From Ignelater luminosus (taxonomy: Eukaryota; Arthropoda; Insecta; Coleoptera; Elateridae): a stretch of 64,000 nt of DNA. The DNA is taken from contig VTPC01090677.1 of NCBI GenBank assembly GCA_011009095.1, positions 134,941 to 198,940 of the forward strand, given 5' to 3'. Under the pieces are notes generated by a model, which ran no database searches, was not told the origin of the DNA, and saw only the letters and a list, made by a program, of their open reading frames with translations. The stretch's first letter is position 1, and every line of letters starts with the position of its first letter. A program made the translations under genes and the position numbers. Positions 1 through 12,100 of this stretch are shown here, in pieces.

Positions 1-1638
1 TTGATCTTCCAGTAAGTATTGACTAAGGTAATCTGTTTTCTGTGACATCCATATCACAACATGAGATAATCAAATATATATCATAGAAGATTTTATTTAT
101 AATGCCCAAGATGGTAATATGTTAGGCGCAAACAATTTCTCATTGTGCGAGAACAGCGACCAGAATGCGCTCTGAGCTAAGTGAAACTTGAAGCTGTGAT
201 CCTTTTAAAACAACTAAGTACAACGCATTCTGGACGATTAAGAACTACCAAGACACGAGATTGATGCAATGGTCATTCCGCCTTCATATGTAGTTACAAA
301 CTGTCGTCAGTGGAGTTTGAATGTTTTGATATTAAAGCAAACAATTTGTGGCTTTTTAAAACTGTCAGAACGTGTTGAAAGCATTTTGAAGAAAAAGCGA
401 GAAATTTCGCTTTCTCAATGTTTTACATAACTCAAACCTCGTCCTGGTCGGTATTTACATTTTGTGACAACAGAAAACAAAGATTAACTAGAGTGGTATT
501 TCTTAGTCTCTGTCTTTTTTACTATTTGTTGTTGTTTCATTATTTTATCTTTTTAAATACTCAAACGGTAAGTTCTGTTGATACTTGTGTCTGAAACTCG
601 AGATCTAGGAGTTTGCTTCTTGAATTATCTTACAATTCTATGGGTAGCGGACAAGAACTTCTTAGTGTTCTTTTATTTTGTTATCATCTTATGATTTCAT
701 GAACCATGGCCTCTCAACACTGTACAAGCCGCTGCTAAATCTGACAATCATTACATTAGTTTGCAAACTCAAATCTGACTAAAACTTTACATAACGATTA
801 GAAAATTGTTAGTCTAGTTTTTCTGTTATACTTATTTGTTTTTGCTGATTATTAATCTTCATAATATCTGAAGTTTTTAATCATTTTTGCGTTACTAGGT
901 AAATTTGAGCTCCCAATAAGCATCGTTAAAATTAATTATCAACAGTTCTCAGAAATTCTCCAAAATTGCGATTTAAAATCTAATTTCTTGGGCGTGATTT
1001 ATTAATGCCTTGATTTAGTAAACTTCTGCAAATGACAATCGTCATCATAAAAAAATTATTTCTCCCAGGCATAAAAACTTTTGCCTATCACATTCTTCCT
1101 TTTCTGACCCGTAACCTATGTAGATCTCAGATATTCTTCCGGTTTGTATTTTATTTCAATGATAAATTTCTATTATGCTATAATTTTCTATATAATACAG
1201 CGCACAATTGTAACAGTTTTTCTTGCACTAAAACAGCTGCCGGATTGTATGAAAGGACAAAAATGACGTTTACGGGTACACCTACTACAAAACACAATGA
1301 AAAGGGATATGCTTGTTATTTTATATCATAAATACATTATGTTATGTGGGGCAGTAATGAAATGATGCTCTGCCTCCTCTCTTGATGAAAATTAAGGGCG
1401 GCCACGTGCCCCTGTTTGCCCCAAACAAAATCCTAAAGTTAACGCCCGTTTTTGCACAGCTTGAATTTTTCTCATTCATACGACACGTGTTTATGTACCA
1501 CCAGTGTATAATTATTGCTAATTTTCGTGTCAAAAAGAAAAAAATATTTCAGCTAGATTTTTTTAAAGAATAGGTTCTAAATATTAGAATTTCTAAATCT
1601 TGCCCTAGATTTATACAATTCACAAATATATTTGTCAT
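1..1638. other. Anonymous AT-rich DNA
   Basis: No recognisable gene, RNA or element end is visible. A short GC-richer patch near 1350-1425 has runs of GGCGGCC and GCCCC and a CACGTG palindrome. It could be the edge of an old transposon, but no partner end was found. The open frames here are short and hydrophobic, as expected by chance in AT-rich DNA. Confidence 0.5.
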
Positions 1639-1705
1639 TTGCAACTTCCTGTCGGCACCAACTTCAAGAAACGCAATACATTATTGTGTCTTGTATTCTT
1701 TTTAG

Positions 1706-1766
1706 TTCCTTTGCAAGGGCGAAAGCTAAAGGCCCGCCGTCTCCGGATGTGGAAAAGCTATTGTAA
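1706..1766 (+). CDS. Possible terminal exon, unrecognised
   Basis: A pyrimidine-rich tract ending in TTTTTAG (AG at 1704-1705) precedes a short GC-richer patch. In the frame starting at 1707 the patch reads SFARAKAKGPPSPDVEKLL and then a stop at 1764-1766. A canonical AATAAA lies at 1943-1948, about 180 bases downstream, which fits a last exon with a short 3' untranslated region. The peptide is charged and proline-containing, unlike the hydrophobic chance frames around it. I do not recognise the family. The longer frame through the same place (1639-1896) is an alternative reading and may be chance. The stretch is short, so this stays a suggestion. Confidence 0.25.
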
Positions 1767-1966
1767 CATGCGTCTTTATCTTCGCAACAACCTAAGAATT
1801 GTTACAATTGCGGTTTTTTTCAATGCTTTCGATTATTCTATGACAAGCTGTGATGTCTTTTTCAGAAGGAATTTTACGCAAGTTGATAGAAAGTAAGAAT
1901 TGTAACTTGTTTTTCTCCAAATGGTTGTTGCTGTATTATTATAATAAAACATTAAATATAAAATAT

Positions 1967-3699
1967 GAACATAATGAATAAGAAACGACATTTATTCAAG
2001 GGTTCCTCCCATATATGATTTATTCCAAATAAACAAAGCAAAATGAACTTTTACGAAGAGTCGATGAATAAAATATGAGTGCGTGGGATGACACATGTGA
2101 CATCTTGACCTCAGAACTGCACAATTCTGGAGAAAAACGAATAAAACTTCCTATATAGGGAGGGTCAATTTGATAACTTGAAAAACGACATGTATGCATG
2201 AATAAAACAAGAGAAATCATTGGATACTTCTTTATCTTTACAGTTTCTATAAAAATTTGTCTCGATTTAATCTAGAAACGAATGTTATCCAATTTTATCG
2301 CCAGGTACACCTTTTTATTAGGTATTATGACCATCTTAGAACGTTAACACTGTTAGAAAAGAGTGACATGTGTCAGCAAGGCTGTCCAGCACACCAGGAG
2401 GTCTTAAATCTATTGTCTGGCCGCTTAGTTACAGTTTAAAACTATTTTTTAAGGCGCCAATGCGGTCACTTTGACCACTCGTGACGGCTCCTTTGAAGAG
2501 AAACTAATATTTGACTCCTAGATTGTGGAAGTAGGTCGTTAAGGCTTTACAATCCCAGTAACCATTTAACTTGGATATATTAATGCCTTTTTTTCTCTCC
2601 TTCGCTTAAAATTGTATCGAATATTTACCAAGAATGAAATAATTATGGTACGTAATGGCTGTACTTAGGAAATTATTTTAAATGAGATGTTTCCCTCGAT
2701 GTAATTAAAAAGAAGTTTGTACATCTACATGTATGTTCCTACATAATGACTAATTATAAAATGTTTTTAATTAAACTAATTTAATGATCAAAGTTTCGTT
2801 CCTATGTAATTACGAACAGAGTATGCGTGTAAGGTGCGACTTTATGCGTTATTACTTTAATTATTATTCTCCAATGGTTTACAAGAAAAGTTAGTTGCTG
2901 TTTACCATAAGAGATATCAAGTATAAAAAGTAGAGATTTATGTTTCAATTTGTTTTAATTGAAAATTGTAGTTTTTACTTAAAACCCAATGGATGAAGAT
3001 TTCGATCGGTTTTTCATAATATATCTTCTTTCGATTAAACTAATGATATCAAGTTGGTACCGCTGTTTTTGCAAAAGATAGGATAAATAACAATCAAACT
3101 ATCTAGCGAGAATTGATATTCCATAATCGAGTAGTGAAAGTAACTATTAGATATGAAACACTTGCTGATCGATTTTGTCAATTATTTCTTCGGATTCATC
3201 ATTTTAGGGCATCAAAAGCAATCTGTAGACATCCAATTTACCAGGCTACGTTCAATTCTTTGAAAACACTCAAGTATCTTCGGTTCTTTTTTTTAATTTA
3301 ACAATCATGCATATATTCTAGGATTCACATTCATCTGAAAATTACCTGTTCGAATGCTCTTTTTGTAGTACATTACAGTAAACATCTCCGAATGTTTTGT
3401 GCAGCAGCAATCCATTTCGACTTGCAGTTATTAATTTTGAAGGTCTGTACTATATTGGCTTATTCTCTTTCACCTTAATTTTTTGTCCACAAGATCAGTA
3501 AAAATAGAATGTTATGTTTCTCAATTTTTTACATTAACAAAAAATTAATCGAGCCGCAGTAAATGAATTCGCACTGAGTCGCCGAGGCTTTTCTTCTTTT
3601 ACTAGCTAATGTTATTAGGCTTACATAAAATGATAATTTAACTGCTTCATCACGCAATTGTTAATCTAGTGATTATTTTTCCAGATCCATGTTAATTTC
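1967..3699. other. Anonymous AT-rich DNA
   Basis: No supported gene is seen. The segment at about 3119-3290 has a faint resemblance to the start of the dispersed repeat at 18735, in a stretch ending with TTCAATT and TTTGAAAACA. It may be a third, older piece of that family. Confidence 0.4.
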
Positions 3700-4620
3700 G
3701 AAAAAAAGGTGTTCGACCTTTGAAACCCTTGTCGATCAATTTTCTGAATTTTTCTTCAAACTCGTCAAATTCTATCAATAGACACCCAAGCTGTTTAAAA
3801 ACAGACAAGTTTCTCCATTTGTTTAGGAACTTGACAATCAAATTGGCCATTTTTGAGGTACAGTCTTTGCAACCCTTTTGCAGCTAATAATTCAAGGTAT
3901 TCAATGAAAGAAGTTTTGCAAAAGACTCCTGTTGTGGCCAACTATAACGGTTTCAAGGAGGTCAAAGTTCGATTTTCAGAAGTACCATAACAAAAAGACA
4001 ATTAAACATTGCCCATCTCGATAGGACGTTTCGTTCTGGAGATATCAAGCAAAAAAAAAGCTTCTCTACCTAAATGCCTGGGTGAAATGAAAAAACAAAA
4101 AAGAATCGATTTGCTTCCACATTAATCTTGTTTAAAGACTTCTAGCTGAGATATATTTGAATCTCGAAGTGATAGGTGAATGTTTGGTGTTTTCCGCGAT
4201 TTTTCAAACACGGCCAAAATCATCGATCATCTCTTGAATTCACCGGAAAGTATATTTACAAGTCCGCAAACCCAATTCACTTATCTCTTAGCGTTATCGA
4301 GAAAAGAAATTTTACAGTAGAATTTTTCTCATTCTGCTGTGACCTATAGCGGCAAAATCTTAAAAGACAGAAATATCATTCTGGTAGGTATTCCAAAGTA
4401 GAACAAAACCCCTTGATGCCATTTCGATATTTTATTGCTCCCCATCTGACGGACACCTATGAACCAGAATTTGAAGATCCAGTCAAGATGCTAGACGCTT
4501 ATAGATGCAAATAAGAATATTTTTAAGTCTGGATAGGCAGATTGCTTGGTGGTCTATAAAGACAGCGCCCCTAGTTGTTCCTTTCATGCGGAGCCCATGG
4601 ATGTCAAGGAAATTAAGTAG
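3700..4620 (+). repeat. Diverged dispersed repeat, family A, copy 1
   Basis: This stretch shares ordered blocks, in the same orientation, with 18735-19620. The blocks are a GGCCAACwATrA... stretch running into GGTCAAAGTTCGATTTTC (about 3943-3977), a TCGATAGGACGTTTCGTTCT block (about 4018-4037), and AAAGACAGCGCCCCTA followed by a CCATGG (about 4558-4600). The matching blocks in copy 2 lie at about 18915-18962, 19042-19062 and 19556-19600. No coding capacity or terminal repeats were found, so the element class is unknown. The divergence is high, so the family is old. Confidence 0.5.
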
Positions 4621-5017
4621 AAAAATTGAATCATAGTCTTTTGAAGATCATAGCCATGAATATACTGGATTAGTGGGAAATTTAAAGCACATTGGTGTTA
4701 TATGGGAAAGAGAAGAGTACCCCATCCCCCACGAGCGCCATTTCTTGATAACTTTGATGGTGGTTACCAAAACTGTCTGACAACATATGCAAATATCGTG
4801 AAACTTCGTCCACTGGTTCTCGCTATACAGAAAAACAACATTCAACTTCATGCCTTACTTTATTCGGAATTTTCATAAAAAGATCTAAACTGCCCAAAAA
4901 CCAGACCCGATTCGATTGAGGTAATCTTGATGCGATTTAAGAAAACCCGTTCACATCTCTAATAACTAAGACTCTAAAAGACCAGTCAGCTCTATACATT
5001 CGATAAAATATTAGTTC

Positions 5018-5066
5018 ATCCAAAAGACCTAATTGATCAAAAAAAGCTTAATTGATCCAAAAAACC
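5018..5066. repeat. Two-unit, about 20-bp tandem repeat (family B)
   Basis: Two adjacent units read as variants of AAGMCTTAATTGATCCAAAA. A related set of three 18-base units lies at 58836-58892. Both places share the core AAAAGCTTAAyyGAyC in the same orientation, which points to one old dispersed repeat. Confidence 0.35.
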
Positions 5067-5500
5067 ATAACAAATGGTCCGGAAATCTTAACGCACCCAA
5101 AACATCTAATAGTCAATAAAAGTTCGCCAGTTTTGATATGAAATACCTGATTAGAGGCATGAAGAACCCCTAACTTGAAAATCATTCTTGAGTCAGTATG
5201 TTTTTTATGGAACCTGCTACTAGCGTCTCAAAGGCAAAAGTTATTATTAGTCATCGTTTCAAAGAACTTAGTTAAAGAAATCTAAATGGATTAATAATAA
5301 AAAACTAATAAAATTTCAATACCGGTTGATACCAATCAGGAAAGTTAAATTAAATCAGAAAGATTCGCTAGCGTCAGCTTTAGCAGCATATCTGGTCTGA
5401 AACTCTCAATTGATCTTAACAGCTTTATGCAGATTAAAAGATATTTATTTAGACATTCCAATATTAGAACTCAGCGCAGCTGCATCTATACCTTTTCAAG

Positions 5501-5598
5501 TTCAAATTGGGACCAATCAGTTTCAAATCTCAACTTTAATTTGAGATCAACCAACTTTAAATTGAGACTAATCAATTTTAAATTGAGTTTAGACATTT
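5501..5598. repeat. 21-bp tandem repeat, about 5 units
   Basis: Full units start at 5501, 5536, 5557 and 5578, with a shortened one at 5522. The unit pattern is TTaAATTGAGACyAAtCAAyT. The last three full units are contiguous and exactly 21 bases apart. Confidence 0.7.
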
Positions 5599-8500
5599 GA
5601 AGCTAAAAAGAGATAGACATTCATTCTGTACTTCCTAAAATGTGATGTGGGCTACCACAATAGTGTAGAAACGCAGGTCTAAATGTTACGACCGATAAAA
5701 GACTTTGTTAATGCAATAGAAGTGTCGAACTTCGTACCACAATGTTGAGTGGTGCTCAAATCTAATACAATGCTCTTATACGAGAAATTTATGATTTGAA
5801 ACTCATTTTCAGCTTCGCGATCGCGGTCACTTCGTCACCATCACGATTTATATTGAAAGCGAGTAACTAATTTCTTTGAAAATTTTTGAGATTTATTACC
5901 TTTAGCAATTCATGAAAATCGTTTCCTTATATTCAGAAGTCATCGCAAACATGAACATAAGATAAGACTTTTCTTGATGAAAAGAACCAAATAAATATGT
6001 GCCTAAATCGATTGAAGGAGTGAACCAATCATAAAAAAGATCATAAAAAAATTTTTCCTTTGCATTTATACAACGAACTCTAAATGTAAAAAACAAAGTC
6101 AATAAATATTACGTAAACTGCCGACAACAAAAATCTCATCTATAAAGTTCCTTGTCTCAAAACATTCTGTGACATCGTTTAGAATAATTAATGATAGTTC
6201 TATTTGGAAACTTTGAAGATTATTATGTATTTTAATCTACTACAATGCCATTCTTGGTTATCAGATTTTTCCTACCTTTTATAAAACAGCAAACTGTTTT
6301 TTCTTGTAAGCAATTTATAGTAATTGTCACCGATATATTAACAGGCTTTGGTAATCTAAATAGAAACCTCAATAATACTATCGGACTCCAAAACGGTTTT
6401 TAATGTAGATATTTCTTTGTGATACATTTTAATAAAATTGAGAAGGCATCGCTACATTGGTACTCTACTTTATAAACCTAAGAACATTCAAGAGACTCAG
6501 CATAGTTTATCGTAACACTTAGGCCCATTGATTTTTGAATCAATAGGGTCTTCTGCATTTATTATTTGATTAGACTTTTCATTCCTTAAATCTATTATCT
6601 CTATCCCTCCACATTTTATTAACCTAATAGGTACTACTTCATGAGTTACTTCTACGTGATCTTTACTTACGTTTTTGCTGTGCCGCGTCGGCTCACTTAT
6701 GTCTTACTGCATTAAAACCAAGTTTCAGTGCTTCTTTAGAGCAAGAACTAAGTTGCCCCCAAAGTATGTAGTAGTAAGACTAAAGTATTTACCTCAAAAC
6801 TACTCAGAACCAACAAAACATAACCTTCCGACGAGCACTACTGCTCAGATCAGAAGTAAACCTAGAATCAACCAACTAGGCACAGCCCGCAAAAATCATT
6901 TTACCAACGAGCTACCAAGCTTAAATCAGAAGTAGATTATGAAATCCATATAATTTTTGTTGAAAACTAAATATCCTAACAAGCACATATGCTTACGATA
7001 GAAGCAAGGCTTTAAAACTAAACTCCTATCAGACACCTATGCCAAAGATAAAAGCTCAACCTGAACTCTAAACAACACTGAGAGGTTTAACAAAATCTTT
7101 TTCAAACCGAATTGAAAGTCTCCTAACTGAAGAACTTGGCTCAAAACAAGCAAACTCACTCACTAAATCAAACACTATAGCTAAGACGTATATGAAGCTA
7201 AACTGGAAGTAAACATTTGTTTTTTCTTAAAAATCAGCAACTACTGGAGGCATATTTCTCTCATAAGAATCCTTGCTCAATTTTTTTTTGAATGCTTAAG
7301 AAAATAACAATAAAGTCAATCCTTAAGGCCTTAACCAAACAAGATCGCCAAAAGAACAACAAGAAGAAAAAACAAAAGCAAAGGCTTATCAAAATTCTAA
7401 ACGATGGTACTTATAGCAAAAGACATTTGATAGAAATTTAGTGCAGCAAAAATAATAAGTGAGTGCAAATCAAGATAACAATGCTTACTCAAATGGCACT
7501 ATCTATCTGCCAATTTACAATCTACTAATGGGTCTGAAAGGTAAGTGATACTTATTAAGACGTTTTCATTCTAAACTGGCTAGCTCATTAATTAAAGGTG
7601 TGGTCAACAATCAACCTTCACAACTCAGAATTTTGCCTTGGGATCTCGTAGTTCAAGACAAAATATGTGACGTTTATGGCTAAACACTAGAGAATCAGAT
7701 TGGTAACTAAGGAAGTCGCTAACTACTGGGTTACTTGTAAGGTTTTGAGCGTGGTTTCTTTTGTAATTTGGAGTTACCTTTGTGGCATAATTATGGACAG
7801 TTTTGTCTTTTAAAAATAAAATCTGCATCTTAGAGTTCTTTGAGGATCTTTTGGGTTTTTCAAAGGAAAACCTTTCTGTCTTCAGCGACACGGCGGATGA
7901 TGGTTTACGCTTCTCTTTTCTTTGAAAAGGGAATCTACTGTTTTCAATCACTTTTACTCTAGGGATTAGTTTTCCGACATACCTTCACAGAAGACACGCA
8001 GGAATTGACTTACGCTTAATACTCGGTCTATTAGACAAATCATGAACTTTGAGGCACTGACTAGATGTTAGACCTTTAAATTCATACTTGTAGAGGAATA
8101 TTTTTCGAGTTCCTATTTTACAGTAATTATTGTGAACAATGTTATGTTATCAGATTGTATCGTTGATGTGGTAGTTTGTAATAGTCTAAGCACAAAAGTA
8201 CAGCTTTTTCTTTTTTTTCATGTTCCAAAACTGTAGATCAAGACAAATCTTCAAAAGTCTCCACTCGAGATAATTCAAAGCAAACCATTGGATTGTGTAA
8301 AAGTAACAAGATTTAGCTCGAACAAGTTAAAGGTAGAAAGCAGAAGCAAAGAAATTGTTTGTTCTAGATAACACTAGGTCTATAGTCATAAATATAGAAT
8401 AAATTATTCCTGAAATCTTTTAAATTTTAATTTGGATTGGGAAATTGTAATAAGTAAAACTTTACCTAAACATAATTATTTTAAGTATCCCCCGAATTTG

Positions 8501-8933
8501 CTGTAGTAGTTACCTAATAATTTGCAAACGTAATAAAAGTGAATCCCTGGATAATTGTACCTAATAGGAACAAAAATTTAGCTAGCAGCTGATTGGTTAG
8601 ATTGTCTCCTCCCCGTCATTTAATACTGTAACAACTCCAAGAAATTAAACACGAATACTTTGAAATGGGTTTTAAACATGATATGTAAATTACATACTAA
8701 AACATTATTAAAAGAAAGAAGAGTTAAAATTGCATTAATAGAAATAAACTATCGATATTTCTAAATAATTCCCATCCTTGAACAATTTGAAAAAAGAACT
8801 TGATAAATGTTTTCTGTAACGGTTTGAAATTTCCTCTAGGACTAGAATAATGATTTTCAATTTTACTTTTTTATTACTATTTTCATCAGCGTTCTATCTA
8901 ATTTAAATACTTCCAATAAAGGGGTTAGTGCAA

Positions 8934-9190
8934 TCATTTAATGCATTTTATGAATTCGTGCAGAACGTTTATCTGTATTATAGTGGTTTCGCAATTTCCA
9001 TATGAGATGATGATGGTGGACGTCGCCATCTTGGCAATCTGCAAGCTGCTGGCGGGGTTGATTATAGTAATGAAACTGCAGACGTTTCTTGAATTGTTAC
9101 CTGAGGCTGTGCCCATAATCATTGACAACATTTTTACAATTTTTTGTTCATCACAAATCCCGCTATTTATATGACGAGCTTTCAGCAATA
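8934..9190. other. GC-richer island open on both strands
   Basis: The segment is open for 77 codons on + (from 8941) and 84 codons on - (from 9188). Its centre (9000-9090) holds GACGTC, TTGGCAATCTGCAAGCTGCT and GGCGGGG within strongly AT-rich DNA. The + peptide is hydrophobic; the minus frame is more mixed. Strong splice sites were not found at both ends in either frame. It could be an exon, a conserved non-coding element or chance. I do not recognise a family. Confidence 0.2.
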
Positions 9191-12100
9191 CTGAAAATTT
9201 AGATTACGCTTTCTGAACTGTAAAGATATTCTATTAGTGTGTGGCTTTGCATTTCGAAGTATTTTAATTCACATTTAATATTCGGTCTTTTTCTTGTCTT
9301 TCCCATTTTAATTATGAAATAGAATTGATTTATTCCATTTTTTTCCTAGAAACAAGCGCTATTCTCATAAAATTTAAAAATAATCTGTCAAACTGCTTAT
9401 TACGTGTAATTGAGCCATACATGATGTTATTCAAATAATACACTGCTTGCTCCAATTCCCACAAAATTATTTATAAACACAATCATATGTAAACTAGAAA
9501 AGTACAGAATATAGCATTTATCGGAAATTGTGGCTCTGAGTTTCTTGCCTACGTCCTGTATTATAGTCGTTATTTTACAAACTGTAATTTTTGTATACTT
9601 TGCTTGTTTTTTCAAGCGTCGTAGTACGAGGATAAAAAATAAGAAAAATATGTTTGATTTATCTATACGAGAAATAATGTCCTAATTTGTTTTCGAAGTT
9701 TCTATTTTCTAATGTATATACATAGCAGCAGAATATAAATTTATCCTTATAAAGTATTCCATTTAAAAAAAATGAAACAAATAGGTAATTTCTTTAATTA
9801 TAAGAATAAATAAATTACATTTCGAAGTCCAAAACACTAAAGTCAGTCATTTTGATTATCTTCTGTATTGACAAATTGCTTTGTTATAGTTCTACTGCTG
9901 AAGAAGATGTTTCTTAGAAACTTAAATGAATGGATTATCACCCCCATGATTATAATCCTTTTAGACCCTTGCGTTTAGAAATGTTTGCTAATGCAACACA
10001 AAATCATTTATTTCGCAATTGGAAAGCGCTAGAAACTTTAAACAAAAAACTTTGGATTCAGAACACTGTAGGCTACATTTCTGATTGAGTAACAGTTCAA
10101 CAGTGAAGATGAGAACCAATACTTAAAATTCTTCTTCAACCTTGTTAAACAATCACAACATTTATTTTGGTCACATGCCAAACTGTAACTGATATAATAT
10201 CTAGCCATAGCGATCATAATCAAAGAAAGTCAACACGTCAATTGAGGCTCCTGCTAAGAACCAAGGAGGTAGTACGCTAAAAGAGAAGATATATGACCTT
10301 TACCCTAACTAATACTAAGTCATTTTTAGTAGTTATATTGCTTTTTTAATTCAAAACATAAGGTAACACATAACATGTGGTTATAGCACTTTCTATTTCT
10401 TGAGGTGCCCACTTCTTTTAGTCAAAATTTTGCTACTGTTGGGCATTACAGCATGGGAGCTTTCTGGGTAAGCTATGTGGTATGTAATAAATCTGTGTAT
10501 GCAGGTTTACAGATTTTGCCATTTCCTCAAGTATTCTGTTCTTTGAAAGTTAATATTTGCGGGTAATCTTGTTATTTCCTACTCCTTTTTTAATTTATTT
10601 TATATACTAATTTAGATCTTTCTCATCCTGTGTACTATTTGACCATATGCAAAGCATAAAGTATAAGAATGGTAGTTTTAGTTTATTCCTCTACAATCAC
10701 TTTTTCATGTTTTAAGAAATTGTTGCTGTGAAAGGCGATCAAGGCCTTGATTTTTGGACGCAAGAAAGTTTTTGATTAATAACTTTTATTGGTTGGAATA
10801 GCAGAACGGTAATGATACTTTCCATCAATATATTTTGCATGGTGTGAATGGTACATACAGAACAAAACTATAGTACCAGATAGCGTGGATTGGAACATGG
10901 AGTCGGAAAGAAAGTTTTCGGGTGTGGGATTAAGTCCATGGAACAGTATGACTATGATCATTTTTGTTTGTTATTCCTCAATATTTCAATTCGGTAAGAA
11001 ACAGGGAAGTTACAAAATCGAATATTTTCTTTTTTAGCAAGCGATTTAAATATTATTGTCGTTTCATAAAAAATATAGCTGCTGTGAGCTGTAAAGTCAT
11101 TTTTCTGCATTTGTTGGATCACAAGCAGAATGTACCTCTATAAATTGGGAATCTTGTCAGCTATTTTAGAAAGCTTCCCAAGTCTTAAGTGAGTTACATT
11201 TCTAGATTCCTTTATGGTTTTCGTTTTGAAGCAATTTTTCTTCCAGTTGTGTTTCAGTGTTATCTAAGATAGCAGCAATTTGTGATCACACGATACATTA
11301 TACTATAGTTACTACGGCTTTGCTTGTATTTTGTGGTACTACCCTACTGAGACAGTACTTGTTGCAAAAATTCTTACAGGTTTCTTTCCTGTTAAATTTA
11401 TCAGAGACTTTCTACCATAAACTTAAATTATTTCACTGTTCATCCTAAGGTGTAGATCAAAAAAAAACAAAATCTTGGTATTCTATAGGACAAATGACTA
11501 TGAGGTAAAACCCAACTTCAACAATTGTCATAGACGTCGCGTCGGGAGAAACAGTACTAGGGAAAGGAAGACTTTCTAGCAACAATTCGCTGCACTATCA
11601 CTAAAGTTATTCTGCGCTGCGTTTTTTTTCCCTTCTTCCGTATAATCAGGACTATTCATAGCTGACAAAACTCTACTATGTTAAATACAAATACCTACGG
11701 TATTACATAAGAGTCAATGGTGCAACTTGAAATCTGGGGCCTGGTTTCTCTGATCTAGCTAATAGTATAATTTAAGATTGGAAAATCCCGAAATCAACTT
11801 TAGCTTCCTTTTTTTTAGATTTAAGCGAATATGAATGTGAAGTATTAAAAAACATACTACATACCAATTTGACTTGATCGGGATTCAATGCAACCTTTTA
11901 GAATTTATGCTGTCTGATTTTAGAATCGAACCCAATATCTGCGTCTGTTATATTACATGTACAAAAGGTTAGAGGACTTGACTCGAAAAATCTTGGCGAG
12001 AGATTCTTCCAAAATGGGTATCTTTTAGTCGTTTTGTCTTGTCAAGAAATTACTTCAATTTTCTTTAAAACCGTTTTTAACTTTGCTGTCTTTAGAGCAA

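Larger units (their letters stand above)
4621..8930. other. Anonymous AT-rich DNA with short tandem repeats
   Basis: No gene is recognised. Two small tandem repeats lie inside and are listed separately. Between about 6675 and 7951 the DNA is less T-rich and gives two open frames rich in Lys, Ser, Asn and Pro (6675-6935 on +, 7625-7951 on -). They lack splice signals, recognisable motifs or neighbours, and could be a worn repeat. Confidence 0.4.

Noticed and set aside
1032-1331. 99-codon open frame
   Set aside because: Hydrophobic, AT-driven composition, no motif and no splice or promoter support.
7625-7951. 108-codon Lys/Ser-rich minus frame
   Set aside because: No known motif, low complexity and no splice signals; kept only as part of an anonymous stretch.
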